Of a DNA stretch of 64,000 bases, positions 11,717 to 20,210 are shown one piece after another. The position numbers and the translations under genes were made by a program. This DNA is from BM003 sp963783695. Lineage in GTDB: Bacteria > Pseudomonadota > Gammaproteobacteria > Steroidobacterales > BM003. The stretch is from positions 620,001 to 684,000 of the forward strand of contig CAWAOM010000001.1 in assembly GCA_963783695.1 (NCBI GenBank), read 5' to 3'. The notes beneath the pieces are model-generated. The model did not search any database. It saw only the letters and a list, made by a program, of their open reading frames with translations, and was not told the DNA's origin. Position 1 is the first letter of the stretch. Every line of letters starts with the position of its first letter.

Positions 11717-12418
11717 ATGAGCAAGGCACTGGATATTCTGGCTGACCGCATCGAAGAGTCGTTTGCGGATGTCCTGCGGCGGGTTGAATCCGGATGCGGT
11801 GAGCTGACCTACGAAGTCGCAGCCGATCAGCTGATAGAAGTCTGTGCGCAACTGCAGGGTGAGGAAAGCTTTGCATTTGAACAACTGATCGACGTTTGCG
11901 GTGTCGATTATCTGGGTTATGGAGATGCCGAGTGGAAAACGCTTGGCGCCACCGCAAGCGGATTCAGCCGTGGTGTGTCGCGGGCCAAACCGGACGATGA
12001 GGAATACGGTGATCCGCGCCGTTTCGCAGTGGTCTACCACCTGCTCTCGGTGCAGCACAACTGGCGTATGCGATTGCGTGTGTTCGTGCCGTCGGAACAC
12101 GTCCCGGTAGTGGACAGCGTCGTCGCAATATGGCCAAGCGCAGACTGGTTCGAGCGCGAGGCATTCGATCTGTTCGGCATTCTGTTCCGTGGTCACCCCG
12201 ACCTGCGGCGTATCCTGACCGACTACGGTTTCATCGGCCATCCCTTTCGCAAGGACTTTCCGCTGTCCGGCAATGTCGAGGTGCGTTATGACCCGGACAA
12301 GCAACGGGTGGTTTACCAGCCGGTCAGCATAGAGCCCCGGACGCTGGTGCCGCGTGTGATCCGTGACGACCATCGTTACGACGATGTGTTGAACGAAGAG
12401 GCGCCCGGCGATGGCTGA
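11717..12418 (+). CDS. nuoC: NADH-quinone oxidoreductase subunit C
   Basis: 30-kDa subunit of the peripheral arm, here a separate protein (not fused to NuoD as in E. coli). 233 residues from the ATG reading MSKALDILADRIEESF; the C-terminal signature ERE(A)FDLFGI.F.GHPDLRRIL and FRKDFPL is complete. It starts 7 bp after nuoB and overlaps nuoD by 8 bp. Confidence 0.97.
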   Translation: MSKALDILADRIEESFADVLRRVESGCGELTYEVAADQLIEVCAQLQGEESFAFEQLIDVCGVDYLGYGDAEWKTLGATASGFSRGVSRAKPDDEEYGDPRRFAVVYHLLSVQHNWRMRLRVFVPSEHVPVVDSVVAIWPSADWFEREAFDLFGILFRGHPDLRRILTDYGFIGHPFRKDFPLSGNVEVRYDPDKQRVVYQPVSIEPRTLVPRVIRDDHRYDDVLNEEAPGDG

Positions 12419-13664
12419 TATCCATAACTACACCCTGAACTTCGGGCCGCAGCACCCGGCCGCGCATGGTGTGCTGCGACTGGTGCTGGAGATGGACGGC
12501 GAGACTATCCAGAAAGCCGATCCTCATGTCGGCTTGTTGCACCGGGGGACCGAAAAGCTGGCCGAGAGCAAGCCGTTCAACCAAAGCATCGGTTACATGG
12601 ATCGGCTCGACTACGTGTCGATGATGTGTAATGAGCATGGTTACGTGCTGGCGATAGAAAAACTTCTCGGCATCCAGGCACCCCTGCGCGCGAAGTATAT
12701 CCGCGTCATGTTCGACGAGATCACAAGAATTCTGAATCATCTGATGTGGCTTGGCGCCCATGGTCTGGACATTGGCGCGATGACGATGTTCCTGTACTGC
12801 TTCCGCGAGCGCGAAGATCTTATGGACTGTTACGAGGCGGTTTCAGGCACGCGCATGCATGCCACCTACTATCGCCCCGGCGGTGTCTATCGCGATTTGC
12901 CGCGACAGATGCCCAAGCATCAGTATTCGAAATATCGCAGCAACAAGGAAATCGACAAGCTGAACGAAACCCGCGAAGGTTCGTTGCTCGATTTTATTGA
13001 AGCTTTTACCAATCGCTTCCCCGGTTGCATCGACGAGTATGAGACGCTGCTGACCGACAACCGGATCTGGAAGCAACGCACAGTCAATATCGGTGTCGTC
13101 TCACCGGAGCGGGCCCTGGCACTCGGGTTCACCGGACCGATGCTGCGCGGTTCCGGGGTCGAGTGGGATCTGCGCAAGAAGCAGCCCTACGAGACCTATG
13201 CCGATGTGGATTTCGACATACCGGTCGGGGTGAATGGGGATTGCTACGATCGCTACCTGGTGCGCGTCGAGGAACTGCGCCAGTCGAACCGGATAGTGCG
13301 GCAGTGCGTCGACTGGCTGCGGCAGAACCCGGGACCCGTGATGACAGACGATCCAAAAGTCGCGGCGCCGTCGCGCACTGATATGAAAGACGACATGGAA
13401 TCTATGATTCACCACTTCAAGCTATTTACCGAGGGTTATTGTGTGCCGCCCGGCGAGGCCTATGCGGCGGTCGAACACCCCAAGGGCGAGTTCGGCGTGT
13501 ACCTTGTGTCGGACGGTGCCAACAAGCCGTTTCGTTTGAAAGTGCGGGCACCCGGATTCGTGCACATGTCAGCCATGAACGAGATGGTGCAAGGCCATAT
13601 GCTGGCGGATGTGGTGGCCGTCATCGGTACGATGGATATCGTTTTCGGAGAGGTCGACCGCTGA
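12411..13664 (+). CDS. nuoD: NADH-quinone oxidoreductase subunit D
   Basis: 49-kDa subunit that forms the quinone pocket with NuoB. 417 residues; the N-terminal NFGPQHPAAHGVLRL hairpin with the quinone-contacting His, the GLLHRGTEKL motif and the C-terminal GTMDIVFGEVDR are all recognisable. Start ATG lies inside the nuoC 3' end and the stop overlaps the nuoE start (ATGA-type), so nuoC-D-E are translationally coupled. Confidence 0.98.
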   Translation: MADIHNYTLNFGPQHPAAHGVLRLVLEMDGETIQKADPHVGLLHRGTEKLAESKPFNQSIGYMDRLDYVSMMCNEHGYVLAIEKLLGIQAPLRAKYIRVMFDEITRILNHLMWLGAHGLDIGAMTMFLYCFREREDLMDCYEAVSGTRMHATYYRPGGVYRDLPRQMPKHQYSKYRSNKEIDKLNETREGSLLDFIEAFTNRFPGCIDEYETLLTDNRIWKQRTVNIGVVSPERALALGFTGPMLRGSGVEWDLRKKQPYETYADVDFDIPVGVNGDCYDRYLVRVEELRQSNRIVRQCVDWLRQNPGPVMTDDPKVAAPSRTDMKDDMESMIHHFKLFTEGYCVPPGEAYAAVEHPKGEFGVYLVSDGANKPFRLKVRAPGFVHMSAMNEMVQGHMLADVVAVIGTMDIVFGEVDR

Positions 13665-14170
13665 TGAGCGAAGCAGCGAAGACATACGCCGGCCCGCTTT
13701 CGCAACATGCCCGCGACGTCATCGATCACTGGGTGGGAAAATTTCCCGCAGGGCGACAACGCTCGGCGATCATCGCGGCGTTGCGCGAGGTTCAGCATGA
13801 CAATCAGGGATTCCTGACCCCCGAGCTGATGGACGCGGTCGCCGACTACCTCGACCTGCCACCGATTCAGGTCTACGAGGTTGCGACTTTTTACTCGATG
13901 TTCGAGACTCGCCCGGTTGGCCGGCACCACGTTTCGGTATGCACCAATATCTCCTGCATGCTGTGCGGCAGCGATGACATCGTCGCTCATGTGGAAAGGA
14001 AACTGGGCATCAAAACCGGCGAAAGCACGGCCGATGGCAGGATTTTTCTGAAACAGGAAGAGGAATGTCTCGCGGCATGCAATGGCGCGCCGATGATGAT
14101 GGTCGACCACGTCTATTACGAAAATCTCACGCCGCAGAGGGTGGATGAGATTCTGGATAACCTGGAGTAG
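13664..14170 (+). CDS. nuoE: NADH-quinone oxidoreductase subunit E
   Basis: 24-kDa thioredoxin-like subunit that binds the [2Fe-2S] cluster N1a. 168 residues with the ligand pairs CTNISCMLCG and EECLAACNGAP. The chosen ATG overlaps the nuoD stop; the protein starts MSEAAKTYAGPLSQ. Located immediately before nuoF, its partner in the NADH-oxidising module. Confidence 0.97.
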   Translation: MSEAAKTYAGPLSQHARDVIDHWVGKFPAGRQRSAIIAALREVQHDNQGFLTPELMDAVADYLDLPPIQVYEVATFYSMFETRPVGRHHVSVCTNISCMLCGSDDIVAHVERKLGIKTGESTADGRIFLKQEEECLAACNGAPMMMVDHVYYENLTPQRVDEILDNLE

Positions 14171-14175
14171 AGCGG

Positions 14176-15468
14176 GTGGATAAGAATCAGGTTTGCTTCA
14201 CCACGCTTGCCTTCGATAACCCGGCATCGCTCGAAACCTATCGGCGTATCGGTGGCTATGACGCGTGGGAGAAGATCCTGCGCGAGAAAATTCCGCCGGA
14301 GCAGGTTATCGAAGAGCTGAAGGCTTCCGGGCTGCGCGGCCGCGGCGGCGCCGGATTCCCGACCGGGGTCAAGTGGAGTTTCATGCCGCGCAATGCGCCG
14401 GTGCAGAAGTACGTGGTCTGCAATTCGGACGAAAGCGAGCCTGGAACCTGTCACGATCGCGATATCCTGCGTTTCAATCCGCATTCGGTCGTCGAGGGAA
14501 TGGCCATCGGCGGCTATGCGATGGGAGCCACGGTCGGCTACAACTACATACGCGGCGAGTTTCTCGCGGAGCCGGTGCCGCGTTTCGAGGAAGCCCTGGA
14601 AGCGGCCTATGCGGCCGGGCTTCTGGGTAAGGACATTCTTGGCAGCGGCGTGGATTTCGACCTGTACTCGTTTGTCGGTGCAGGGGCCTACATCTGCGGC
14701 GAGGAGACCGCGCTGCTGGAGTCGCTCGAGGGCAAACAGGGTAAACCGCGGTTCAAACCGCCGTTCCCGGCCCAATTCGGACTCTACGGCAAACCTACTA
14801 CGATCAATAACACCCAATCCTTTGCGTCGGTGCCGGCTATCCTGCGCAACGGCGCCAAGTGGTTCTCCGACATGGGGTCGGAAGGTTCGGGAGGTCCGGT
14901 CGTATTCTCGGTATCCGGGCACGTCAACCGGCCGGGAAATTTCGAGGTGGGGCTGGGTATCCCGTTTCGTGAGTTGCTGGAACTGGCCGGGGGTGTGCGC
15001 GACGGCAGAAAACTCAAGGCTGTGATTCCAGGCGGGTCGTCGGTCAGGGTGCTGCCCGCCGAGCTGATCCTCGAAGCAAATATGGATCATAAATCGCTCC
15101 AGGAGGCTGGGTCGTCACTCGGCTCGGCAGCGGTGATCGTCATGGACGAAACCACCGACATGGTGCGCGTGCTCGAGCGGATTTCGCGCTTTTATTATTC
15201 CGAATCGTGCGGCCAGTGCACCCCGTGCCGCGAGGGCACCGGGTGGATGAATCGCGTGATAGCGCGGATACTGGCGGGTCGGGGCAAGCCAGCCGATCTG
15301 GATATGCTGGTCGACGTCGCAAACAAGATCGAGGGGCATACGATCTGCGCGCTTGGCGACGCCTCGGCATGGCCAGTGCAGAGTTTCGTCCATCACTACC
15401 GCCACGAGTTCGAGCATTACATTGAGCATGGTTGCAGCATCGTGTCGAAACAGTCGGCGGCAGCCTGA
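14176..15468 (+). CDS. nuoF: NADH-quinone oxidoreductase subunit F
   Basis: 51-kDa subunit that binds NADH and FMN and carries cluster N3. 430 residues: glycine-rich nucleotide site RGRGGAGFPTGVKW, FMN/NADH region GAGAYICGEETALLESLEG, and N3 ligands in SCGQCTPCREG plus the later Cys in HTICALGD. Start codon is GTG, five bases after the nuoE stop, with AGAGCGG in front. Confidence 0.98.
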   Translation: MDKNQVCFTTLAFDNPASLETYRRIGGYDAWEKILREKIPPEQVIEELKASGLRGRGGAGFPTGVKWSFMPRNAPVQKYVVCNSDESEPGTCHDRDILRFNPHSVVEGMAIGGYAMGATVGYNYIRGEFLAEPVPRFEEALEAAYAAGLLGKDILGSGVDFDLYSFVGAGAYICGEETALLESLEGKQGKPRFKPPFPAQFGLYGKPTTINNTQSFASVPAILRNGAKWFSDMGSEGSGGPVVFSVSGHVNRPGNFEVGLGIPFRELLELAGGVRDGRKLKAVIPGGSSVRVLPAELILEANMDHKSLQEAGSSLGSAAVIVMDETTDMVRVLERISRFYYSESCGQCTPCREGTGWMNRVIARILAGRGKPADLDMLVDVANKIEGHTICALGDASAWPVQSFVHHYRHEFEHYIEHGCSIVSKQSAAA

Positions 15469-15496
15469 GAAATGACAGTACTGACGGAACAGGGCG

Positions 15497-17698
15497 ATGA
15501 GTAACGACGACCAGCTCGAAATCGAAGTCAACGGCGTGACGTTGCCGGCCCGCAAGGGTCAAATGCTGATCGAGGCGACGGATGCGGCGGGGATATATGT
15601 TCCACGTTTCTGCTACCACGCGAAGCTGTCGGTCGCGGCAAATTGCCGGATGTGCCTGGTCGAAGTTGAAAAAGCGCCAAAACCGCTCCCCGCCTGTGCG
15701 ACCCCTGTCATGGACGGCATGAAGGTTTTTACCGATTCGCCCAAGGCGATTTCGGCGCAGAAGGCAACCATGGAGTTCCTCCTGATCAATCACCCGCTGG
15801 ATTGCCCGATTTGCGACCAGGGCGGTGAATGCGAGCTGCAGGACCTGGCGATGGGATACGGCCGGGGCGTTTCGCGTTACAGCGAGCGCAAACGGGTTGT
15901 CAAAGACAAGAACCTCGGGCCGTTGGTCTCGACCGACATGACCCGCTGCATTCATTGCACGCGATGTGTCCGCTTTGGTCAGGAGATCGCCGGTATCCAG
16001 GAGCTTGGGACGACCGGTCGCGGTGAGCACACGCAGATTGGCACATATGTCGAGAAAAGCGTCAACCATGAATTGTCGGGAAATATTATCGATCTTTGTC
16101 CGGTCGGCGCGCTGAACAATAAACCCTATCGGTTTAGCGCCCGCGCCTGGGAGATGACCCAGCATGCCAGCGTAGCGGCGCATGATTGCGTCGGATCGAA
16201 TCTGTTTGCCCATGTTTACAATGGCACGATTAAAAGGGTCGTACCCCAGCCCAATGAGGCGATAAACGAAACCTGGTTGTCCGACCGCGATCGTTTCAGT
16301 TTTGAGGGCATCTATGCGCAGGATCGTTTGCAGTCGCCGCGTATTCGCATCGACGGTGTCTGGCGTGACTGCAACTGGGACGAGGCGCTGACGGCTGTCG
16401 CTGATGGTCTGAAGGGCATTGCCGCCGATCACGGCGCGGAGCAGATTTCCGGCCTCATCTCTCCCTCAGCGACATCTGAGGAGCACTTCCTTTTTGCCCG
16501 CCTGTTGCGCGGGCTGGGCACTACCAATATCGATCATCGTATCCGCCGCAGCGATTTTCACGGCCAGGGCGCAGACCCTGTTACTCCGGGTCTGGGCATG
16601 ACGCTGGCCGACCTCGAGGGACAACAGGCGCTGCTGGTCGTGGGGTCGGATTTGCGCCATGAAGCGCCGCTGGTCGCCCACCGGGTCCGCAAGGCGGCTG
16701 GCGCCGGCGCTGACGTGTTTTTCGTTAATCCCGGGCAATACGAATATCTGTTCCCAGTTGCGGGTTATCTCGATACGACTGCGACCTCGCTGGTCGACGA
16801 ACTGGCCAGCCTGGTCAAGGCCGCGTGTGCAAAGGCGGAGGCCGGCCCTGGCGCAGAGCTGGCGGAAGTGATTGCCACCGCGGAAGTTCGTCCAGAGCAT
16901 GAATCTGTTGTCGCAAAACTGGCCGCGGCGGAGCGTGCGACGGTATTGCTGGGACTGATCTCGGGCCGGCACCCGGCATTCAGCCGGATCCGCGCGCTGG
17001 CCGCAGCGCTGGCGACGGCCAGCGGTGCTGACATCGGGTTTCTTACCGAGGGCGCGAACAGCGCTGGCGCAGCGATTGCCGGGACTTTGCCGCATCGCAC
17101 TTGCGGTGGAGCGGCTGTGAACCAGACCGGGCTCAATGCCGCAGAGATCATTGCCTCGCCTACCCGCGGCATGGTGCTGCTGGGAATCGAACCGGAACTC
17201 GACTGCGGCAACGGCGAAGGCCTGCTTGAGCGGCTCGCCGAAACAGACTTCTGTGCCGTGCTGACGCCTTTTGCAACGCCGGCTATGGAGGCCTACGCGA
17301 CAGTGCTGTTGCCGCTCGGCACGTTCGCCGAAACCGCCGGAAGTTATATCAACGTCACCGGCCAACAACAGAATTTTGCCGGCTTTGCCGCCCCGGTGGG
17401 TGCGGCGCGACCGGGCTGGAAAATATTGCGCGTACTCGGAAACCTGTGCGCGATTGACGGCTTCGACTATGTCTCTGCCGACGAGGTCACCGCGGCGCTG
17501 GCAAGCGCCTGCGATGGCGCCACGCCCGAGACGGCCGACAGCGTGCGGCTGGCGCCGGCGGTGGCTTCATTCGACGAGCGGGTTTTGCGGGTACCCATCT
17601 ACGCGGTGGATGCGGTCGTCCGGCGCGCGCGATCACTGCAACTGACCACATTGGCGGAGCCGCTGGCGGGTGCAGCCCGGTCGGCGGATGCAGCCTGA
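15497..17698 (+). CDS. nuoG: NADH-quinone oxidoreductase subunit G
   Basis: 75-kDa subunit with clusters N1b, N5 and N4. Ligands are visible in FCYHAKLSVAANCRMC and the following LPACATP (N1b), DCPICDQGGECELQD (N5, with its upstream His) and RCIHCTRCVRF plus IIDLCPVGAL (N4). The molybdopterin-oxidoreductase-like remainder is degenerate, as usual. The N7 site of E. coli NuoG seems absent: the equivalent position reads HDCVGSNLF with a single Cys. 733 residues, shorter than the 908 of E. coli but normal for many proteobacteria. Confidence 0.97.
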   Translation: MSNDDQLEIEVNGVTLPARKGQMLIEATDAAGIYVPRFCYHAKLSVAANCRMCLVEVEKAPKPLPACATPVMDGMKVFTDSPKAISAQKATMEFLLINHPLDCPICDQGGECELQDLAMGYGRGVSRYSERKRVVKDKNLGPLVSTDMTRCIHCTRCVRFGQEIAGIQELGTTGRGEHTQIGTYVEKSVNHELSGNIIDLCPVGALNNKPYRFSARAWEMTQHASVAAHDCVGSNLFAHVYNGTIKRVVPQPNEAINETWLSDRDRFSFEGIYAQDRLQSPRIRIDGVWRDCNWDEALTAVADGLKGIAADHGAEQISGLISPSATSEEHFLFARLLRGLGTTNIDHRIRRSDFHGQGADPVTPGLGMTLADLEGQQALLVVGSDLRHEAPLVAHRVRKAAGAGADVFFVNPGQYEYLFPVAGYLDTTATSLVDELASLVKAACAKAEAGPGAELAEVIATAEVRPEHESVVAKLAAAERATVLLGLISGRHPAFSRIRALAAALATASGADIGFLTEGANSAGAAIAGTLPHRTCGGAAVNQTGLNAAEIIASPTRGMVLLGIEPELDCGNGEGLLERLAETDFCAVLTPFATPAMEAYATVLLPLGTFAETAGSYINVTGQQQNFAGFAAPVGAARPGWKILRVLGNLCAIDGFDYVSADEVTAALASACDGATPETADSVRLAPAVASFDERVLRVPIYAVDAVVRRARSLQLTTLAEPLAGAARSADAA

Positions 17699-17707
17699 GT
17701 CAGGGTA

Positions 17708-18775
17708 ATGATTGAATTTACGACATCCTCGATTGCAAGTATGTGGGCCGCCGTCCCGGTGGCTTTGCAGGACACGCTGCTGATCACGCTGCGCATCGTC
17801 GTCGTGTTGATTCCGCTGATTCTTGCCGTGGCCTACCTTACCTACGCCGAGCGCAAGGTGATCGGCTATATGCAGAACCGTATCGGCCCGAATCGGGTCG
17901 GTCCAAAGGGTCTGCTGCAGCCATTTGCCGATGTCATCAAGCTGCTGCTCAAGGAAGTGGTCATACCGAGCAATGCCAACCGCGTGCTGTTCGTCGTGGC
18001 ACCGCTGCTGACGCTGACACCGGCATTCGCTGCGTGGGCGGTGATTCCGTTGTTCCCGGGATTCGTCCTTGCCGACATCAATGCGGCGTTGCTGTATGTC
18101 CTCGCGCTCACGTCGCTCGGTGTATATGGAGTTATCCTTGCCGGTTGGGCGACCAACTCAAAGTACGCCTTCCTCGGGGCGATGCGCTCGGCCGCGCAGA
18201 TCGTTGCCTATGAAATCGCGATGGGTTTCGCGCTGGTCGGCGTTGTGATGGCAAGTGGCAGCCTCAATCTTGGTGAGATCATCGAGGGCCAGAGCGGCAG
18301 TATTTTGCACTGGTACTGGTTGCCGTTGCTGCCATTATTCGTGATTTATTTCATTTCGGGCGTTGCCGAAACAAACCGGGCGCCCTTCGACGTAGCAGAA
18401 GGTGAATCGGAGATCGTCGCCGGTTTCCATGTCGAGTACGCCGGAGTCGGTTTCGCACTTTTCTTCCTCGCCGAATACGCCAACATGATCCTGATTTCGG
18501 CGCTGACGGCAGTACTGTTTCTGGGGGGCTGGTTATCGCCGTTCCAGGGAGTCCTGAGCGATGACAATTTCCTCGCCAAACCGGGCTTCTTCTGGTTCGC
18601 GCTGAAGACCTGTGTGTTTCTGTTTTGCTTCCTGTGGTTCAGGGCGACATTTCCACGCTATCGCTATGACCAGATCATGCGGCTTGGCTGGAAGGTCTTT
18701 ATCCCACTCACTCTGGTATGGATTTTTGTCGAGGGCGCGATGATCGCATTCGATATTGGTCCATGGTTTGACTAG
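17708..18775 (+). CDS. nuoH: NADH-quinone oxidoreductase subunit H
   Basis: Membrane subunit that connects the quinone site to the proton-translocating arm. 355 residues, about eight or nine membrane helices. Conserved cytoplasmic loops YAERKVIGYMQNRIGPNRVG, the ETNRAPFDVAEGESE acidic loop and the RATFPRYRYDQ loop near the C-terminus are present. Nine bases separate it from nuoG. Confidence 0.98.
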   Translation: MIEFTTSSIASMWAAVPVALQDTLLITLRIVVVLIPLILAVAYLTYAERKVIGYMQNRIGPNRVGPKGLLQPFADVIKLLLKEVVIPSNANRVLFVVAPLLTLTPAFAAWAVIPLFPGFVLADINAALLYVLALTSLGVYGVILAGWATNSKYAFLGAMRSAAQIVAYEIAMGFALVGVVMASGSLNLGEIIEGQSGSILHWYWLPLLPLFVIYFISGVAETNRAPFDVAEGESEIVAGFHVEYAGVGFALFFLAEYANMILISALTAVLFLGGWLSPFQGVLSDDNFLAKPGFFWFALKTCVFLFCFLWFRATFPRYRYDQIMRLGWKVFIPLTLVWIFVEGAMIAFDIGPWFD

Positions 18776-18783
18776 GCGGACGC

Positions 18784-19269
18784 ATGCGTATCAGCTATCT
18801 GTACAAGACCTTGTTTCTGTCCGAACTGCGGGCAGGGCTCGGTGTTACCTGGCGTAATCTGTTCCGGACTAAATTCACGATCCAGTACCCGGAGGAAAAG
18901 ACGCCGCAGTCGCCACGATTCCGCGGCTTGCATGCACAGCGCCGCTATCCCAATGGCGAGGAGCGCTGCATTGCCTGCAAATTGTGTGAGGCTGTATGTC
19001 CCGCACTTGCGATCACGATCGAGTCGGAGGTCGCCCCTGATGGTACGCGGCGGACGAAACGCTACGACATCGATCTGTTCAAGTGCATATTCTGCGGATT
19101 TTGCGAGGAGGCGTGTCCGGTCGACGCGATCGTCGAAACGCGGATTCATGAGTACCACATGGAGCATCGTGGCGAGAATATTCTCACCAAGGACAAGTTG
19201 CTTGCCATTGGCGACAAGTACGAAGCGATGATTGCCGCCGATAAGGCCGCGGACGCAGAGTACCGCTAG
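18784..19269 (+). CDS. nuoI: NADH-quinone oxidoreductase subunit I
   Basis: 23-kDa ferredoxin-like subunit with two [4Fe-4S] clusters, N6a and N6b. Both motifs are intact: CIACKLCEAVCPALAI and CIFCGFCEEACPVDAI. 161 residues. It lies 8 bp after nuoH. Confidence 0.98.
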   Translation: MRISYLYKTLFLSELRAGLGVTWRNLFRTKFTIQYPEEKTPQSPRFRGLHAQRRYPNGEERCIACKLCEAVCPALAITIESEVAPDGTRRTKRYDIDLFKCIFCGFCEEACPVDAIVETRIHEYHMEHRGENILTKDKLLAIGDKYEAMIAADKAADAEYR

Positions 19270-19303
19270 GCAGCGGCCGCGAACAACGAAACAGGGCGAA
19301 TAA

Positions 19304-19906
19304 GTGTTCGAGCAAATTCTTTTTTATGCCGTATCAGCGGTGCTTTTGGTGGCCGCAGTAGGGGTGATCACGGCGCGTAATCCGGTGCACGGCGTACTGT
19401 TCCTGGTGCTGGCGTTTTTCAACAGCGCCGTGCTGTGGCTGCTGATCGAGGCCGAGTTCCTGGCGATCGTGCTGGTGCTGGTTTACGTCGGCGCCGTGAT
19501 GGTGCTGTTCCTGTTCGTCGTGATGATGCTCGATATCAACGTCGAAAAAGTGCGTGCCGGGTTCACCCGGTACGCCCCTCTGGGGATCCTGGTCGTCGCG
19601 ATCATGGCAGCCGAGCTGGGTCAGGTGATCTGGTTGCGCGCAAGCGGCAGGAACCTCTCGATTGTCGGCAGCCAGCAGCCGGCCGATTACAACAACACCG
19701 AGGAACTCGGCCGGGTTTTGTATACCGAGTATGTGTATGCGTTCGAACTGGCAGCGGTCATTTTGCTGGTCGCCATTGTCGCTGCCATTACGTTGACGAT
19801 GCGGCGCCGTCCGGGCTTGAAGCAGCAGGACATTGCCGAGCAGGTGTCGGTGAAGCGTGAAGATCGTGTCAGGCTGGTCAAGATGGATGCGGAGAAAGAC
19901 GCATGA
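19304..19906 (+). CDS. nuoJ: NADH-quinone oxidoreductase subunit J
   Basis: Membrane subunit with the pi-bulge helix that links quinone chemistry to proton pumping. 200 residues, five predicted helices in the first 165; motifs NPVHGVLFLVLAFFNSA and VYVGAVMVLFLFVVMMLDI are typical. GTG start behind ACAGGGCGAATAA. Stop overlaps the nuoK ATG by 4 bp. The charged C-terminal tail is variable. Confidence 0.97.
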   Translation: MFEQILFYAVSAVLLVAAVGVITARNPVHGVLFLVLAFFNSAVLWLLIEAEFLAIVLVLVYVGAVMVLFLFVVMMLDINVEKVRAGFTRYAPLGILVVAIMAAELGQVIWLRASGRNLSIVGSQQPADYNNTEELGRVLYTEYVYAFELAAVILLVAIVAAITLTMRRRPGLKQQDIAEQVSVKREDRVRLVKMDAEKDA

Positions 19907-20208
19907 TCACGATCGAGCACTATATGAGCCTGGCCGCGGTCTTGTTCCTGCTTAGTATCGCAGGGATTTTTATTAATCGTCGCAATGTGATTTTGCTGCT
20001 CATGTGTATCGAATTGATGCTTCTGGCGGTAAATTTCAATTTTGTCGCATTGTCGCGCTACCTCGGTGGTCTCGAGGGGCAGGTATTCGTGTTTTTCATT
20101 CTCACCGTCGCTGCGGCGGAGGCCGCAATCGGCCTCGCGATACTGGTCGTGCTGTTCCGCAACCGGCGCAGTATCAATGTCGATGAAATGGACTCGCTGA
20201 AGGGCTAG
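19903..20208 (+). CDS. nuoK: NADH-quinone oxidoreductase subunit K
   Basis: Small MrpC-like membrane subunit. 101 residues, three helices, with the two conserved membrane glutamates in CIELMLLAVN and TVAAAEAAIGLA. Overlaps nuoJ (ATGA) and ends 2 bp before nuoL. Confidence 0.98.
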   Translation: MITIEHYMSLAAVLFLLSIAGIFINRRNVILLLMCIELMLLAVNFNFVALSRYLGGLEGQVFVFFILTVAAAEAAIGLAILVVLFRNRRSINVDEMDSLKG

Positions 20209-20210
20209 GG

